Shown piece by piece: positions 52,683 through 63,097 of a DNA stretch of 64,000 bases. Source of the stretch: Amphritea opalescens (GTDB lineage: Bacteria > Pseudomonadota > Gammaproteobacteria > Pseudomonadales > Balneatricaceae); NCBI RefSeq assembly GCF_003957515.1, contig NZ_RQXW01000001.1, positions 124,001-188,000 on the forward strand. Reading direction: 5' to 3'. How positions within the stretch are numbered: the stretch's first letter is position 1; each line of letters starts with the position of its first letter. The position numbers and the translations under genes were made by a program. A model generated the notes under the pieces. That model was not told where the DNA came from. It searched no databases and was given only the letters and a program-made list of their open reading frames with translations.

Positions 52683-54569
52683 ATGGGATATAACGAAGAA
52701 TATCTGGCTGCGCAGCAGAATCCAGAAGCTTATTGGGCTGAGCAGTCCAAACGTATTAAATGGTTTAAAGCACCGGAAACCATTCTGAGTAAAACCGCAA
52801 ATGGCACCTATAGCTGGTATGCCGATGGCGAGATGAATAGCTGCTATCTCGCGCTGGATCAACATCTAGAAACCCGTGGCGATCAGGTAGCTCTCTACTA
52901 TGATTCACCGGCGACGGACACGAAACAACAGATCACCTACAAACAACTGCATACCAAAGTGGCTCGCTTTGCCGGTGGCCTTAAGCGTTTAGGCGTTGGC
53001 AAAGGCGATACTGTCGTTATCTATATGCCGATGATCCCTGAAGCTGCCGTGGCGATGCTGGCCTGTGCCCGCTTAGGCGCGATCCATTCGGTGGTCTTTG
53101 GTGGTTTTGCACCTAATGAGATGGCAATTCGGATCGATGATGCCAAACCTAAAGTGATTCTGACCGCTTCCTGCGGTATCGAATTCGAAAAGAAAATTGC
53201 CTATAAGCCACTGGTCGATAAAGCGATTGATCTGGCTGCCCATAAGCCGGCACATACCATTGTTTGTCAGCGCCCGATGATGATGGCTGAGATGAATGCC
53301 GAGCGGGATCTGGATTGGTATGACTGTCAGCATGGTGCAGAGCCTGCTGATTGCGTACCGGTAAAAGGCAGTGATCCTCTGTATATTCTTTATACCTCGG
53401 GCACCACCGGCGCGCCTAAAGGGATTGTGCGAGATAACGGCGGCCATGCCGTTGCGCTGAACTACGCGCTGCATAACGTCTATGGGATGAACCCCGGTGA
53501 TGTGTGGTGGGGCGCGTCCGATATTGGTTGGGTCGTTGGTCACTCGTTTATTGTTTATGGACCTTTGATGGGTGGCTGTAGCGCCATCTTCTTTGAAGGC
53601 AAGCCGATTAGAACACCGGATGCGGGTACCTTCTGGCGTGTAATCGATGAATATAAGGTCAACTCCATGTTCTGTGCGCCCACGGCGTTTAGGGCTATCC
53701 GTAAAGAAGATCCTGAAGGAGCACTGGCGAAGAAATATGATCTGTCTAGTTTGAACTGGGTATTTGTCGCCGGTGAAAAACTGGATTCATCGACCTATCA
53801 ATGGCTGGATACCTTGCTGCAGGTGCCGGTGATCGATCATTGGTGGCAAACCGAAACCGGCTGGCCGATGACATCGCCGATGATGGGCTGGGATAATCCC
53901 TCAGAAGCACGTTTGGGTTCCACCAATAAAGCCATCCCTGGTTATGATATTCGCGTTGTCGATGGGGAAGGCCAAGAGGTTGAAGCGAACGAGACCGGTA
54001 ATATTGTAGTGAAGCTGCCGATGCCTCCCGGTGTTGCTTGGGATATCTGGAAGCAGCCACAACGATTTACCGATTCCTATCTAACGGCATTTCCGGGTTA
54101 TTACCATACCGGCGACGGTGGTTTTATCGATGATGATGGTTATGTCTACATTACCGGTCGTACCGACGATGTGATCAATGTCTCGGGGCATCGCCTATCA
54201 ACCGGCGAGATGGAAGAGGTGGTTTCCTCCCATCCGGCCGTAGCTGAATGTGCGGTCATCGGGGCTAATGATGCCATGAAGGGGCAGGTGCCGGTCGGTT
54301 TGATCGTGCTCAAAGCGGGTGAAGAGGTTGAAGAGAATCAGCTTGAAGCCGAGTTGGTGCAGATGGTGCGTGATCAAGTTGGAGCGTTGGCCTGTTTCCG
54401 CCAAGCCATTATCGTTCAGCGTTTGCCTAAGACTCGTTCGGGTAAAATTCTGCGAGCCATTTTGCGCAAAATCGTCGCTAAAGATGATTATAAGATGCCC
54501 TCTACGATCGATGATGAGAGCATTTTGACGGAAATTACCGAGCTGATGGATCAGGCGGGGATGCGGTAG
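52683..54569 (+). CDS. prpE: Propionyl-CoA synthetase (acyl-CoA synthetase, PrpE/ACSS3 type)
   Basis: A 628-residue AMP-forming acyl-CoA synthetase. P-loop YILYTSGTTGAPKGIV, the WWQTETG adenylation motif, YHTGDGGFIDDDGYVYITGRTDDVINVSGHRLSTGE and the regulatory lysine motif KTRSGKILR are all present. WWGASDIGWVVGHSFIVYGPLMGG and GKPIRTPDAGTFWRV favour propionyl- over acetyl-CoA synthetase. It would activate propionate, linking to the propionyl-CoA that MmsA produces. It follows mmsB by 80 bases and probably belongs to the same unit. Confidence 0.88.
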   Translation: MGYNEEYLAAQQNPEAYWAEQSKRIKWFKAPETILSKTANGTYSWYADGEMNSCYLALDQHLETRGDQVALYYDSPATDTKQQITYKQLHTKVARFAGGLKRLGVGKGDTVVIYMPMIPEAAVAMLACARLGAIHSVVFGGFAPNEMAIRIDDAKPKVILTASCGIEFEKKIAYKPLVDKAIDLAAHKPAHTIVCQRPMMMAEMNAERDLDWYDCQHGAEPADCVPVKGSDPLYILYTSGTTGAPKGIVRDNGGHAVALNYALHNVYGMNPGDVWWGASDIGWVVGHSFIVYGPLMGGCSAIFFEGKPIRTPDAGTFWRVIDEYKVNSMFCAPTAFRAIRKEDPEGALAKKYDLSSLNWVFVAGEKLDSSTYQWLDTLLQVPVIDHWWQTETGWPMTSPMMGWDNPSEARLGSTNKAIPGYDIRVVDGEGQEVEANETGNIVVKLPMPPGVAWDIWKQPQRFTDSYLTAFPGYYHTGDGGFIDDDGYVYITGRTDDVINVSGHRLSTGEMEEVVSSHPAVAECAVIGANDAMKGQVPVGLIVLKAGEEVEENQLEAELVQMVRDQVGALACFRQAIIVQRLPKTRSGKILRAILRKIVAKDDYKMPSTIDDESILTEITELMDQAGMR

Positions 54570-54801
54570 CTTCCCTTATAATAACTTGTCGGGGCCTCGG
54601 CCGTTGTTTTATGGGCATGGCCCGTTGATCGCATTGCTAATGCTGAACAATGGGCAGCGAATCCCCCGATCAGGTTGTTGTGCAGTCGCTTTTGGCCTAT
54701 AGAATAGGCTAACGTCCCTGTAGTGTGGTTCTGTTATGTGCTGCAGAGACGATGAGTTAAGTGTGATCCTTTTTTAAAAAATAAGTAAAGGCGATAGACC
54801 G

Positions 54802-55551
54802 ATGAAAGTGCTGGTAACTGTCAAACGAGTGATCGACTACAACGTCAAAGTACGGGTGAAGTCAGATGGTAGTGATGTTGATCTCAATAATGTAAAAATG
54901 GCGATGAATCCATTTTGTGAGATTGCCGTAGAAGAAGCGGTTCGCCTTAAAGAAGCGGGTGTCGCGTCCGAAATCGTGGTGGTTTCACTGGGACCGCAAG
55001 CCGCTCAAGAACAGATTCGCACAGCGCTGGCGCTGGGCGCAGACCGAGGCATCTTGATTCAATCGGATGCCAATCTTGAATCACTGACGGTGGCTAAATT
55101 GTTAGCCAAAGTGGTTGCTGAAGAGCAGCCTGGGTTAGTGATTATGGGTAAACAGGCAATCGATTCTGATAATAATCAGACCGGACAGATGTTAGCGGCA
55201 CTGACCCAGATGCCACAGGGTACCTTTGCTTCTGAAGTGAAGGTCGATGGTGATAAGGTGCAGGTAACCCGAGAAGTGGATGGCGGTTTGCAAACGGTAG
55301 AACTGGCGATGCCTGCTATCGTGACCACCGATCTGCGTCTTAATGAGCCTCGCTATGCGTCGTTACCTAATATCATGAAAGCCAAGCGTAAACCGCTGGA
55401 CACCAAAACACCGGAAGAACTTGGGGTTGAGATTAAAGCCCATACGCAGTTGTTGAAAGTAGCACCTCCTGCGGCTCGTCAGGCCGGTATTAAAGTGGCC
55501 TCGGTTGAGGAATTGGTTGATAAATTAAAGAACGAAGCGAAGGTGATCTGA
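54802..55551 (+). CDS. etfB: Electron transfer flavoprotein, beta subunit
   Basis: A 249-residue protein starting [51 protein letters not shown], a textbook EtfB N-terminus; [23 protein letters not shown] is the ETF beta signature and binds AMP. With EtfA it takes electrons from acyl-CoA dehydrogenases such as the one in the valine operon and passes them to the ETF:quinone oxidoreductase. The 232-base gap upstream has a small dyad (GCCTAT-AGA-ATAGGC, 54695-54709). Its stop overlaps the etfA start by one base. Confidence 0.96.
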   Translation: MKVLVTVKRVIDYNVKVRVKSDGSDVDLNNVKMAMNPFCEIAVEEAVRLKEAGVASEIVVVSLGPQAAQEQIRTALALGADRGILIQSDANLESLTVAKLLAKVVAEEQPGLVIMGKQAIDSDNNQTGQMLAALTQMPQGTFASEVKVDGDKVQVTREVDGGLQTVELAMPAIVTTDLRLNEPRYASLPNIMKAKRKPLDTKTPEELGVEIKAHTQLLKVAPPAARQAGIKVASVEELVDKLKNEAKVI

Positions 55552-56480
55552 TGGCTATTCTGATTATTGCAGAACATGATAACCAGTCCCTTAAGGGCGC
55601 TACCTTAAACGCTGTCACAGCGGCGACTCAGCTGTCGGGTGATATCCACTTGTTAGTCGCTGGTGGTGACTGTCAGGCTGCGGCCGATCAAGCTGCTGCT
55701 GTCGCTGGTGTCACCAAAGTGTTGCTGGCCGATAATGCAGCCTATGAACATCAGTTAGCGGAAAACGTTAGCTTGTTGGTGGCTGAATTGGGTGCCGATT
55801 ATAGTCATATCATCGCGCCGTCGACCACTGGCGGTAAAAACTTAATGCCACGGGTGGCAGCATTACTCGATGTGGTACAGCTGTCTGATGTGATGGCTAT
55901 CGAGAGTGATGATACCTTCGCGCGACCTATCTATGCGGGTAATGCGATCGCAACGGTTAAATCCCTCGATGCGATTAAGGTGATTACTATACGCACAACC
56001 GGCTTTGATGCCGCCGTGTCTGAAGGCGGCAGCGCCACCATTGAAACGGTGGCGGCGGTTCACGATGCGGGTATCTCTAGCTTTATCGGTGAAACCATGG
56101 CGAAGAGCGACCGCCCAGAGTTAACGGCGGCGAAGGTGATTGTCTCCGGTGGTCGGGGTATGGGCAACGGTGAAAACTTTGCCTTGCTGGAATCGTTAGC
56201 CGATAAATTAGGCGCTGCCGTGGGCGCGTCTCGGGCGGCGGTTGATGCGGGCTTTGTTCCTAACGATATGCAGGTTGGCCAGACGGGTAAAATCGTCGCG
56301 CCTGATCTCTATATCGCCGTGGGCATCTCTGGAGCTATTCAGCATCTGGCAGGGATGAAAGACTCTAAAGTCATTGTCGCGATCAACAAAGATGAAGAGG
56401 CACCGATCTTCTCTGTGGCCGATTATGGCTTGGTTGCCGATCTGTTTGATGCAGTGCCTGAGTTGGATGCTAAGTTATAA
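55551..56480 (+). CDS. etfA: Electron transfer flavoprotein, alpha subunit
   Basis: A 309-residue protein. [25 protein letters not shown] opens the N-terminal domain, [86 protein letters not shown] is the C-terminal FAD-binding domain with the ETF alpha signature. It is translationally coupled to etfB (TGATG). A terminator follows about 75 bases after the stop. Confidence 0.96.
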   Translation: MAILIIAEHDNQSLKGATLNAVTAATQLSGDIHLLVAGGDCQAAADQAAAVAGVTKVLLADNAAYEHQLAENVSLLVAELGADYSHIIAPSTTGGKNLMPRVAALLDVVQLSDVMAIESDDTFARPIYAGNAIATVKSLDAIKVITIRTTGFDAAVSEGGSATIETVAAVHDAGISSFIGETMAKSDRPELTAAKVIVSGGRGMGNGENFALLESLADKLGAAVGASRAAVDAGFVPNDMQVGQTGKIVAPDLYIAVGISGAIQHLAGMKDSKVIVAINKDEEAPIFSVADYGLVADLFDAVPELDAKL

Positions 56481-56554
56481 GCACCGTCTAAAATGGAGGG
56501 TAAAAATGGTTCACGTGAGGATTTATCCGCACTGACCACGGCTTAATACCCTAT

Positions 56555-56590
56555 AAAAGCTCGCTTTTTTCACTAAAAGCGGGCTTTTTT
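56555..56590 (+). terminator. Rho-independent terminator after etfA
   Basis: AAAAGCTCGCTTTT and AAAAGCGGGCTTTT pair over about 14 bp with one wobble around TTCACT-type loop sequence, followed by a T run. It ends the etfBA transcript. Confidence 0.8.
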
Positions 56591-56747
56591 TATGCCTGTA
56601 TAGGCGGCTTTAACTGTATTAGAGGGGTAAAATCGGTTATCTTTACCGGCTGTTTTAGGTACTAATTTAAACAACGATTTCAAAATGTCTCGCACGGGCA
56701 GTATAACGATGCGCGTTAGCGGGACTGACAAGTAAAGTGGATCCATA

Positions 56748-57941
56748 ATGATTATCAAACCGAAGATTCGTGGCTTTATCTGTACCACAACCCATCCAGT
56801 AGGGTGCGAGCGTAATATTCAGGAACAGATCGACTACACCAAGGCACAGGGTCCGATTGCAAACGGCCCTAAGCGTGTACTGGTGATCGGTTCGTCTAGT
56901 GGTTACGGTATGTCGTCACGTATCTCCGCCGCATTTGGTTGTGGTGCTGCCACGATCGGAGTATTTTTTGAAAAGCCTGCGACCGAGCGCAAAACCGGTA
57001 CCGCCGGTTGGTACAATGCCGCCGCCTTTGATAAAAAAGCCCATGAAGCGGGTCTGTACGCGAAGAGCCTAAATGGCGATGCGTTCTCTAATGAAGCGAA
57101 ACAAAAAACGATCGACCTGATCAAAGAAGATTTAGGTCAGATTGACCTAGTGGTGTACTCGTTAGCCTCTCCGGTCCGTAAGATGCCGGATACCGGTGAA
57201 GTGATTCGTTCATGCCTCAAGCCTATCGGTGAAACTTACCGTTCTACGGCGATTGATACCAACAAAGATGTGATTATCGAAGCCGAAGTAGAACCTGCGA
57301 CCGAGCAAGAGATTGCTGATACGGTCACGGTCATGGGCGGCCAAGATTGGGAATTGTGGGTCAATATGCTGGATGAAGCGGGCGTATTAGCCGAGGGCTG
57401 TAAGTCGGTTGCTTATAGCTACATTGGTACGGATATTACTTGGCCAATTTACTGGGATGGTGCGCTGGGTCAGGCTAAGAAAGATGTTGATCGGGCGGCA
57501 GGCGAGCTAAATGCTAAGTTGGCCGCCAAGGGCGGTAGCGCTAATGTGGCGGTATTGAAGTCGGTGGTTACCCAGGCCAGTTCAGCGATTCCGGTGATGC
57601 CTCTGTATCTCTCCATGGTATTTAAGATCATGCGCGCTGAAGGCGTTCATGAAGGTTGCATGGAGCAGGTGTACCGTTTATTCAACACCGGTATTGCCGG
57701 TGATAGCGGTAAAGTGGATGGCGAAAACCGTTTGCGCATGGATGACTGGGAACTGCGTGATGATATCCAGCAAAAGTGTAGCGAGCTGTGGCCACAGGTA
57801 ACCAGCGAAAACCTCTTTGAGTTGACCGACTATCAACTTTATAAGGATGAGTTTTTGAAATTGTTCGGTTTTGGCTTAGAGGGTGTCGATTACGAAGAAG
57901 ATATCAGTCCTTTAGTTGAATTTGATGTCATCGATATCTAA
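56748..57941 (+). CDS. fabV: Trans-2-enoyl-ACP/CoA reductase FabV
   Basis: A 397-residue enzyme starting [28 protein letters not shown], typical of FabV/TER. The NADH-binding motif is [32 protein letters not shown], and the active site Tyr-x8-Lys is in [23 protein letters not shown]. It reduces enoyl-ACP in fatty acid synthesis and typically confers low sensitivity to triclosan. FabV occurs in Vibrio, Pseudomonas and related gammaproteobacteria, which helps place the host. It has its own terminator. Confidence 0.96.
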   Translation: MIIKPKIRGFICTTTHPVGCERNIQEQIDYTKAQGPIANGPKRVLVIGSSSGYGMSSRISAAFGCGAATIGVFFEKPATERKTGTAGWYNAAAFDKKAHEAGLYAKSLNGDAFSNEAKQKTIDLIKEDLGQIDLVVYSLASPVRKMPDTGEVIRSCLKPIGETYRSTAIDTNKDVIIEAEVEPATEQEIADTVTVMGGQDWELWVNMLDEAGVLAEGCKSVAYSYIGTDITWPIYWDGALGQAKKDVDRAAGELNAKLAAKGGSANVAVLKSVVTQASSAIPVMPLYLSMVFKIMRAEGVHEGCMEQVYRLFNTGIAGDSGKVDGENRLRMDDWELRDDIQQKCSELWPQVTSENLFELTDYQLYKDEFLKLFGFGLEGVDYEEDISPLVEFDVIDI

Positions 57942-57959
57942 GCTTTAATGAGTTCGATT

Positions 57960-57985
57960 AAAAGCGGCGCATAGCCGCTTTTTTT
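57960..57985 (+). terminator. Rho-independent terminator after fabV
   Basis: AAAAGCGGC-GCATA-GCCGCTTTT followed by more T: a perfect 9-bp stem. Confidence 0.9.
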
Positions 57986-58103
57986 ATACCTGTCATTTTT
58001 CGCCTGATGTTAAGGGTGAGCCTCGTAATGGGGACACTTATGTTTGATAAACATCGGGGTTATGTATGTAATCAATCAACATTAGTTAAAAGCGAGTCAG
58101 CCA

Positions 58104-59771
58104 ATGACCCTATCGATCAGTAAGCGCCTCACGGTAATGAGTGCCGCTCCGGTTATTTTGTTAGCTATCATACTGTTTTTGTTAACACTATTTGAAAGCG
58201 AGCAGCTAAGGCAGGAGCAACTTGATCTAACAAACACTAAGTTTGTCGAGATGAAGCGTGAAGAGCTGAAGTTTATGAACGAGATGGCGTATAGCGCTGT
58301 CCGTCAACTATATGAAAATGGTGGGTCGCTGGCAGAGGCTTTGCCGATTTTACGCAGCCTAAAGTTTGGCGATAGTGGTTATTTTTTTGGTTACACCGGA
58401 AAGGGTGATCGGGTCTTTTTAGGTAGTTTAGATAAAGGGATTGGCAAAAACTTTTGGGATTTGAAAGATGCCAACGGTGTTTATCTAGTGCGTGAGCTGG
58501 TTAAAGCGGGCAAGAGTGGTGGTGGGATCGTCAGTTACTCTTTTCCCAAACCTAACCAGACGGTAGCAGAAGAGAAACTATCTTATGCGCTCTATCTGGA
58601 TCGCTGGGACCTAATGATCGGTACAGGTTTCTATCTTGATGACGTTAACGCGGTACTCAAGGATATGGATCAAGCCTCAGCAGATCACCAGTCGATGCTG
58701 TTGCTCTACTTCGGTCTTGCTAGCTTGGTGCTACTGCTGTTGTCCATCATCTTCAGTTCGCTGGTTAAGCGTTCAGTGATGTTGCCGTTATTGAGCATCT
58801 CTGCTTCGATGAAAGAGTTAGTGTCGGGTGAAGCTGACCTGAGCGCTAGATTGCATGTGGACGGTGATCATGAGTTGTCAGAATTAGCGCATAATTTTAA
58901 TAGCTTTATCGCCACGCTAGAAAGCATGATTATTGATCTCATTGGGCTATCCGCTAATGTGACGGAACGTGCTCGCTCTATTAGTGACAGAATTTACGCG
59001 GTCGGTGAACAGCAAGGCAAGTTGCAGGTTCAGATTGAGCATTCGGCTTCGGCGATGTCTGAGATGTCGGCGACGGCGGCAGAAATCGCGCACAATACCG
59101 CTGAGACAGCCACTTCGACCAACGAGTCCCGTGAGAATATCGGCCGGGCGGGTGCTAGTGTGACGGAGTTAACCTCCGCCGTGAAAGTGCTGGCAGAAGA
59201 TGTGTCGGGCTCGAATAAAGCGATCTCTACACTGGAAAATAATGTTCAAGATATTATCTCCGTGGTCAGTGTGATTCAGGAGATCGCTGCCCAGACCAAT
59301 CTGTTGGCATTGAATGCTGCCATCGAAGCGGCCCGTGCGGGTGAGCAGGGGCGCGGCTTTGCGGTGGTTGCCGATGAAGTACGTACCCTAGCGACGCGGA
59401 CACAGACCAGCACATTGCAGGTGCATGAGAGTATTGAGCAGTTGAAAAAAGCGTCTGGCGAAGCGGTACGCAGCATGCAGCATAGTTTTCAGCAGACCGA
59501 TCTGGCGGTTCATCAATCAGAGCAGGGGATGTCTGAGCTTAATAAGGTTGTTGAGCATATGAATCAGATTCAGGATATGTCGGTGGTGATTGCGACGGCG
59601 GCAGAGCAGCAGAGTCAGGTGTGTGATAATTTGAATCAAACGGTGACTGAGATTGCGGGCTATTCTGAGACTTCCTCGGTGATTGCAGGTGAAAACAAAA
59701 TGGAAGTGAAAAAGTTGGCTGATGATGCCGATAAACTGCAAAAATTAGTGGAACGTTTTAAAGTTTCTTGA
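58104..59771 (+). CDS. Methyl-accepting chemotaxis protein with single Cache domain
   Basis: A 555-residue receptor: membrane segment near 13-30, periplasmic Cache_2-type domain (about 35-195; [51 protein letters not shown]), second membrane segment (~205-227), HAMP region (~230-280) and a C-terminal signalling domain with [35 protein letters not shown]. Cache_2 receptors often detect small carboxylates or other metabolites; the ligand here is unknown. It has its own terminator and lies between unrelated metabolic genes. No che genes adjoin it. Confidence 0.93.
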   Translation: MTLSISKRLTVMSAAPVILLAIILFLLTLFESEQLRQEQLDLTNTKFVEMKREELKFMNEMAYSAVRQLYENGGSLAEALPILRSLKFGDSGYFFGYTGKGDRVFLGSLDKGIGKNFWDLKDANGVYLVRELVKAGKSGGGIVSYSFPKPNQTVAEEKLSYALYLDRWDLMIGTGFYLDDVNAVLKDMDQASADHQSMLLLYFGLASLVLLLLSIIFSSLVKRSVMLPLLSISASMKELVSGEADLSARLHVDGDHELSELAHNFNSFIATLESMIIDLIGLSANVTERARSISDRIYAVGEQQGKLQVQIEHSASAMSEMSATAAEIAHNTAETATSTNESRENIGRAGASVTELTSAVKVLAEDVSGSNKAISTLENNVQDIISVVSVIQEIAAQTNLLALNAAIEAARAGEQGRGFAVVADEVRTLATRTQTSTLQVHESIEQLKKASGEAVRSMQHSFQQTDLAVHQSEQGMSELNKVVEHMNQIQDMSVVIATAAEQQSQVCDNLNQTVTEIAGYSETSSVIAGENKMEVKKLADDADKLQKLVERFKVS

Positions 59772-59791
59772 GTCTATAAAACGTATTTGGT

Positions 59792-59813
59792 AAAAAGGGC
59801 CGCTGCCCTTTTT
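59792..59813 (+). terminator. Rho-independent terminator after the Cache chemoreceptor
   Basis: AAAAAGGGC-CGCT-GCCCTTTTT, a perfect 9-bp stem ending in T. The following gap (59814-60219) has a TATAAT hexamer at 60009 but no good -35 partner, and a small dyad CCTTTC-T-GAAAGG near 60165; I see no gene in it. Confidence 0.85.
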
Positions 59814-60219
59814 AACTGCTCGGTAGGGCTGTCATTAGCCCTTATCGGTGCATTTACATTGATCTGTTGATGTATATTCGAGAATCTATCTTTTGGCAAT
59901 TACCTTTCAGTAAAAATAGCGTCTGCTGCTTACGACTTTAGGATAAGAATACGCCTAAGGGATGATACATTTTTACTGCAATGCACAAGATTTTCTCGTC
60001 GATATGCGTATAATCAGCAGCACAGCATAAGCCTGAGATATTGTTGACTGCTTATTCCATCTAGCAGATAGTATATCGCTCGGGCTATCAGGGATTTTTT
60101 CAGTTATATCAAGCGGTTATAACATTACTTTTTTTGTTGATATTCCCTTGTTCGGCCAAAAGCTTCCTTTCTGAAAGGGTCTCTGCATCCATTATCTATA
60201 GTAAAATGGCGAAGTTTGT

Positions 60220-61716
60220 ATGACCTCAAAATCTGTTGATGTACTGCTGGTTGGTGCAGGTGCAATGAGCACCACGTTGGGGGTTCTGCTGAAACAGCTG
60301 GATCCCTCCATGACAATTGCTATGGTCGAACGTCTTGATCATGTCGCTGAAGAAAGTACCGACGCAATGAACAATGCGGGTACCGGTCACGCGGCCTATT
60401 GTGAACTTAATTATACCCCTCAGAATGATGACGGCAGTATCAATACCGACAAGGCATTTGATATTAACGTCGCATTTGAAAAAAGCTTACAGTTTTGGTC
60501 CTATCTGGTTGAGCAAAAGTATCTGCCAGAGCCGCATAATTTTATCAATAATGTGCCCCATCAAAGTTTTGTGATGGGCGCTGAGAATGTGGCCTTTTTG
60601 CGAACGCGCTATGAAACCATGAGTGCTACACCTCAGTTTGCGGAGATGCAATTTTCGGATGATCCAGAGGTCTTGCGCCAGTGGATGCCGCTGATTATGC
60701 AGAATCGTCAACTGGATGAGCCGGTCGCCGCAACCCGAGTCGCCCATGGATCCGATGTTAACTTCGGTGCCTTGGCACGTAATATGGTGAACTATCTTGA
60801 GCAGCAGGACGGCTTCGATCTTCTGTTGAGTCACTCTGTTGAAGATATGTCTCAATATAGCGATGGCGACTGGCGGGTAGGGGTGAAAAACGGCCATACC
60901 GGTGAAGTAGAGCATATCCGCACTAAGTTCCTGTTCTTTGGTGCCGGTGGTGGCGCACTGCCATTGTTGCAGATGTCCGGTATCCCTGAAGGTGACGGTT
61001 ACGGCGGCTTTCCTGTGAGCGGTCAGTGGCTGGTTTGTAAAAAGCCAGAGATCGTCGAACAGCATATGTCTAAGGTATATGGTCAGGCGCCTATCGGTGC
61101 ACCACCGATGTCGGTTCCCCATTTGGATAGTCGTGTGATTGACGGTAAGCGTGCGTTGTTGTTTGGCCCGTTTGCCGGATTCACAACGAAGTTCCTGAAA
61201 CAAGGTTCTGCGCTGGATATGCCTTTGAGTATGCGTCTGAATAACCTTAAGCCGATCATGCAGGTTGGGCTTAAGAATATGGATCTGACCCGTTATCTGA
61301 TCAGTGAAGTGATGCAGTCCCACGGTGATCGAGTCGATTCTCTGCGTCGTTTCTTCCCCGATGCTAAGGATGAGGATTGGGATCTGTCTTACGCGGGCCA
61401 GCGGGTTCAGATTATTAAGAAAAACGAGAAAGGTAAGGGCAAGCTTGAGTTTGGTACTGAGGTGATCTCTTCCGAAGACAAGCGTTTGGCTGCTTTGCTG
61501 GGGGCTTCTCCTGGTGCTTCTACGGCAACGCCAACCATGATTAATGTGATTGAGCGTTGCTTCCCTGAGCGCATGGCAACGCCAGAGTGGCAGGCGAAGA
61601 TGAAAGAGATGGTGCCATCCTATGGTCAGTCACTGATTGAGGATGGTCAGTTACTGCGCACTATCCGTCAGCGCACCTTGTCAACGCTAGAGCTTTCTAA
61701 GGACTATCAAGCTTAA
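60220..61716 (+). CDS. mqo: Malate:quinone oxidoreductase
   Basis: A 498-residue FAD-dependent membrane-associated enzyme that oxidises malate to oxaloacetate and reduces quinone in the citrate cycle. Marks of the family: DVLLVGAGAMSTTLGVLLKQLDPS (FAD-binding), ESTDAMNNAGTGHAAYCELNYTPQ, FGPFAGFTTKFLKQGS and GASPGASTATPTMINVIERCFP. Length matches the usual 490-500. A 400-base upstream region and a dedicated terminator make it a single-gene transcript. Confidence 0.96.
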   Translation: MTSKSVDVLLVGAGAMSTTLGVLLKQLDPSMTIAMVERLDHVAEESTDAMNNAGTGHAAYCELNYTPQNDDGSINTDKAFDINVAFEKSLQFWSYLVEQKYLPEPHNFINNVPHQSFVMGAENVAFLRTRYETMSATPQFAEMQFSDDPEVLRQWMPLIMQNRQLDEPVAATRVAHGSDVNFGALARNMVNYLEQQDGFDLLLSHSVEDMSQYSDGDWRVGVKNGHTGEVEHIRTKFLFFGAGGGALPLLQMSGIPEGDGYGGFPVSGQWLVCKKPEIVEQHMSKVYGQAPIGAPPMSVPHLDSRVIDGKRALLFGPFAGFTTKFLKQGSALDMPLSMRLNNLKPIMQVGLKNMDLTRYLISEVMQSHGDRVDSLRRFFPDAKDEDWDLSYAGQRVQIIKKNEKGKGKLEFGTEVISSEDKRLAALLGASPGASTATPTMINVIERCFPERMATPEWQAKMKEMVPSYGQSLIEDGQLLRTIRQRTLSTLELSKDYQA

Positions 61717-61751
61717 AATTCCTAAGCTTATCGTTCAGAGGTAATACTGAT

Positions 61752-61779
61752 AAACCACTCTTCGGAGTGGTTTTTTTTT
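61752..61779 (+). terminator. Rho-independent terminator after mqo (UUCG loop)
   Basis: AAACCACTC-TTCG-GAGTGGTTT followed by a long T run: a perfect 9-bp stem with the very stable UUCG tetraloop. Confidence 0.92.
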
Positions 61780-61806
61780 GGCCTGAAATTAATTAAGTCT
61801 TTTATT

Positions 61807-61824
61807 TATTAGAATCTTCTAATA
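61807..61824. promoter_or_regulatory. Palindromic operator upstream of the rhodanese gene
   Basis: TATTAGAA-TC-TTCTAATA: perfect 8-base arms, 40 bases before the rhodanese start, where a promoter is expected. The TTAGAA/TTCTAA form resembles sites of winged-helix (ArsR-type) repressors, some of which sense sulfide or persulfide, but no regulator gene adjoins and the assignment is inference. Confidence 0.5.
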
Positions 61825-61864
61825 TAGTGTTTGTATGAATAGAGAGAACCCTCTGGAGTCGAAC

Positions 61865-62449
61865 ATGAAAAAAACACTGATTGCTGCAAGTGTCTTAAGT
61901 TGTCTACTGGCGGTAACGTCCTTTGCTGCCGATAAACCGGCTAAAGCAACCGCTCAAACCCGTCTCGATCTTTACGCTACCGCCGCAGAAGCGTGGGATA
62001 TGATGCAGCAAAATGATGCCGCTATTCTGGTTGATGTGCGGGATCCTATCGAAATTAAATTCACCGGTTTTGCCACACCGACACGTATCCATGTGCCGTG
62101 GATGGTCGCTGATACGACTATCTGGAGCGACAAGCAGGGTGGTTGGGCGATGGTGAAAAATCCAAACTTTGTCCAGCAAGTGACCGATAAGCTTAAACAG
62201 CTGGGTGCGACCGTAGATACGCCCATTATTATGATGTGCCGTTCGGGTTCAACCCGCAGTGCGCCGGCCGTGAATGTATTGGCTGAACAGGGCTATACAA
62301 ACGTTTGGACGGTGGTCGATGGATTTGAAGGCGGTAAGCTGAAAGAGGGTGACTCTAAAGGGGTGCGAGCGGTTAATGGCTGGCGTAACTCAGGTCTTCC
62401 TTGGAGCTATAAGGTTGATCCCGCGGTTGCATGGCTTCCTGCTAAATAA
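61865..62449 (+). CDS. Periplasmic rhodanese-domain sulfurtransferase
   Basis: A 194-residue secreted protein. A signal peptide (MKKTLIAASVLSCLLAVTSFA, cleaved before ADKPA) leads to one rhodanese domain with the active-site loop CRSGSTRS, whose Cys would carry the persulfide. The insertion IHVPWMVADTTIWSDKQGGWAMVKNPNF between strands is longer than in minimal rhodaneses. It is followed 61 bases later by a secreted DsrE-like protein, so the two may relay sulfur in the periplasm. Start chosen at 61865 for the signal peptide and CTGGAGTC upstream; the frame extends to 61835. Confidence 0.88.
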   Translation: MKKTLIAASVLSCLLAVTSFAADKPAKATAQTRLDLYATAAEAWDMMQQNDAAILVDVRDPIEIKFTGFATPTRIHVPWMVADTTIWSDKQGGWAMVKNPNFVQQVTDKLKQLGATVDTPIIMMCRSGSTRSAPAVNVLAEQGYTNVWTVVDGFEGGKLKEGDSKGVRAVNGWRNSGLPWSYKVDPAVAWLPAK

Positions 62450-62510
62450 CAGCGTTTGATTGTTTTATGTTATCAAGGAGGCCAGCGGGTCTCTTTGTCT
62501 TAGGAGTGAC

Positions 62511-62945
62511 ATGATGAAAAAAGTAATAAGCTCTGCCGTGATGGCCGCTTCGCTAATGGCACCGGTTGCCGCCTCTGCAGATGATACTGTTGATAAAGTG
62601 GTCATCACGTTGACCAGTGCAGAGCAACAGACCCGTGGTATGGCGATGGTGTTAGGCAATGCGATGCAGGCGAAAGGCGCTCAGGTGAGTGTGCTGCTAT
62701 GTGATAGTGCCGGTGATATGGCATTGAAAGGACAGAAATCAGCCCCGTTAAAACCCAAGAATGTAACGCCAGAGCAGCTGATGCAAAAGCTGATCTCGGG
62801 TGGTGCTAAAGTGGATGTTTGTGCTCTGTATCTGCCAAATAAGGGTGTCGGAATAGATGCCTTGATCGAGGGTGTCGGTGCCGCTAACCCTGCCGAAATG
62901 GCTGACGCCTTAATGAATGAAGAGGCGCGGGTATTTAATTTTTAA
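62511..62945 (+). CDS. Periplasmic DsrE-family protein
   Basis: A 144-residue protein with a signal peptide (MMKKVISSAVMAASLMAPVAASA) and a DsrE/F-like fold: VDKVVITLTSAEQQTRGMAMVLGNAMQAKGAQVSVLLCDSAGDMAL. Two cysteines are candidates for sulfur binding, in VLLCDSAG and in VDVCALYLPN. DsrE-type proteins accept or pass sulfane sulfur, and this one follows a secreted rhodanese in the same direction. The ATG at 62511 lies just after AGGAGTGAC; ATG at 62514 is also possible. A terminator follows. Confidence 0.82.
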   Translation: MMKKVISSAVMAASLMAPVAASADDTVDKVVITLTSAEQQTRGMAMVLGNAMQAKGAQVSVLLCDSAGDMALKGQKSAPLKPKNVTPEQLMQKLISGGAKVDVCALYLPNKGVGIDALIEGVGAANPAEMADALMNEEARVFNF

Positions 62946-62964
62946 AGCCGCTTGGTTTCAGAAT

Positions 62965-63004
62965 AAAACGCATCGTTGCTTTGATAGCCGATGCGTTTTT
63001 TTTA
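62965..63004 (+). terminator. Rho-independent terminator after the DsrE-like gene
   Basis: AAAACGCATCG and CGATGCGTTTT pair over 11 bp around a 13-base loop, followed by T residues. Confidence 0.85.
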
Positions 63005-63097
63005 TACTTTTTTTGATCGGCCAGAAGGGTGCGATAACTGTTTAGGTTTTGTTGATGGATTAGGCGCTTGTCCGCATAACGCTCTATAATCACCACG

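Noticed and set aside
56506-56535. Nine-codon frame behind GGAGGG just after etfA
   Set aside because: A good ribosome-binding site but the product (MVHVRIYPH) is too short to support as a gene; it may be a decayed start.
60487-61323. Minus-strand frame of 278 codons opposite mqo
   Set aside because: Antisense shadow of a clearly supported gene; composition (many His, Gln, Arg, Thr) is typical of such shadows.
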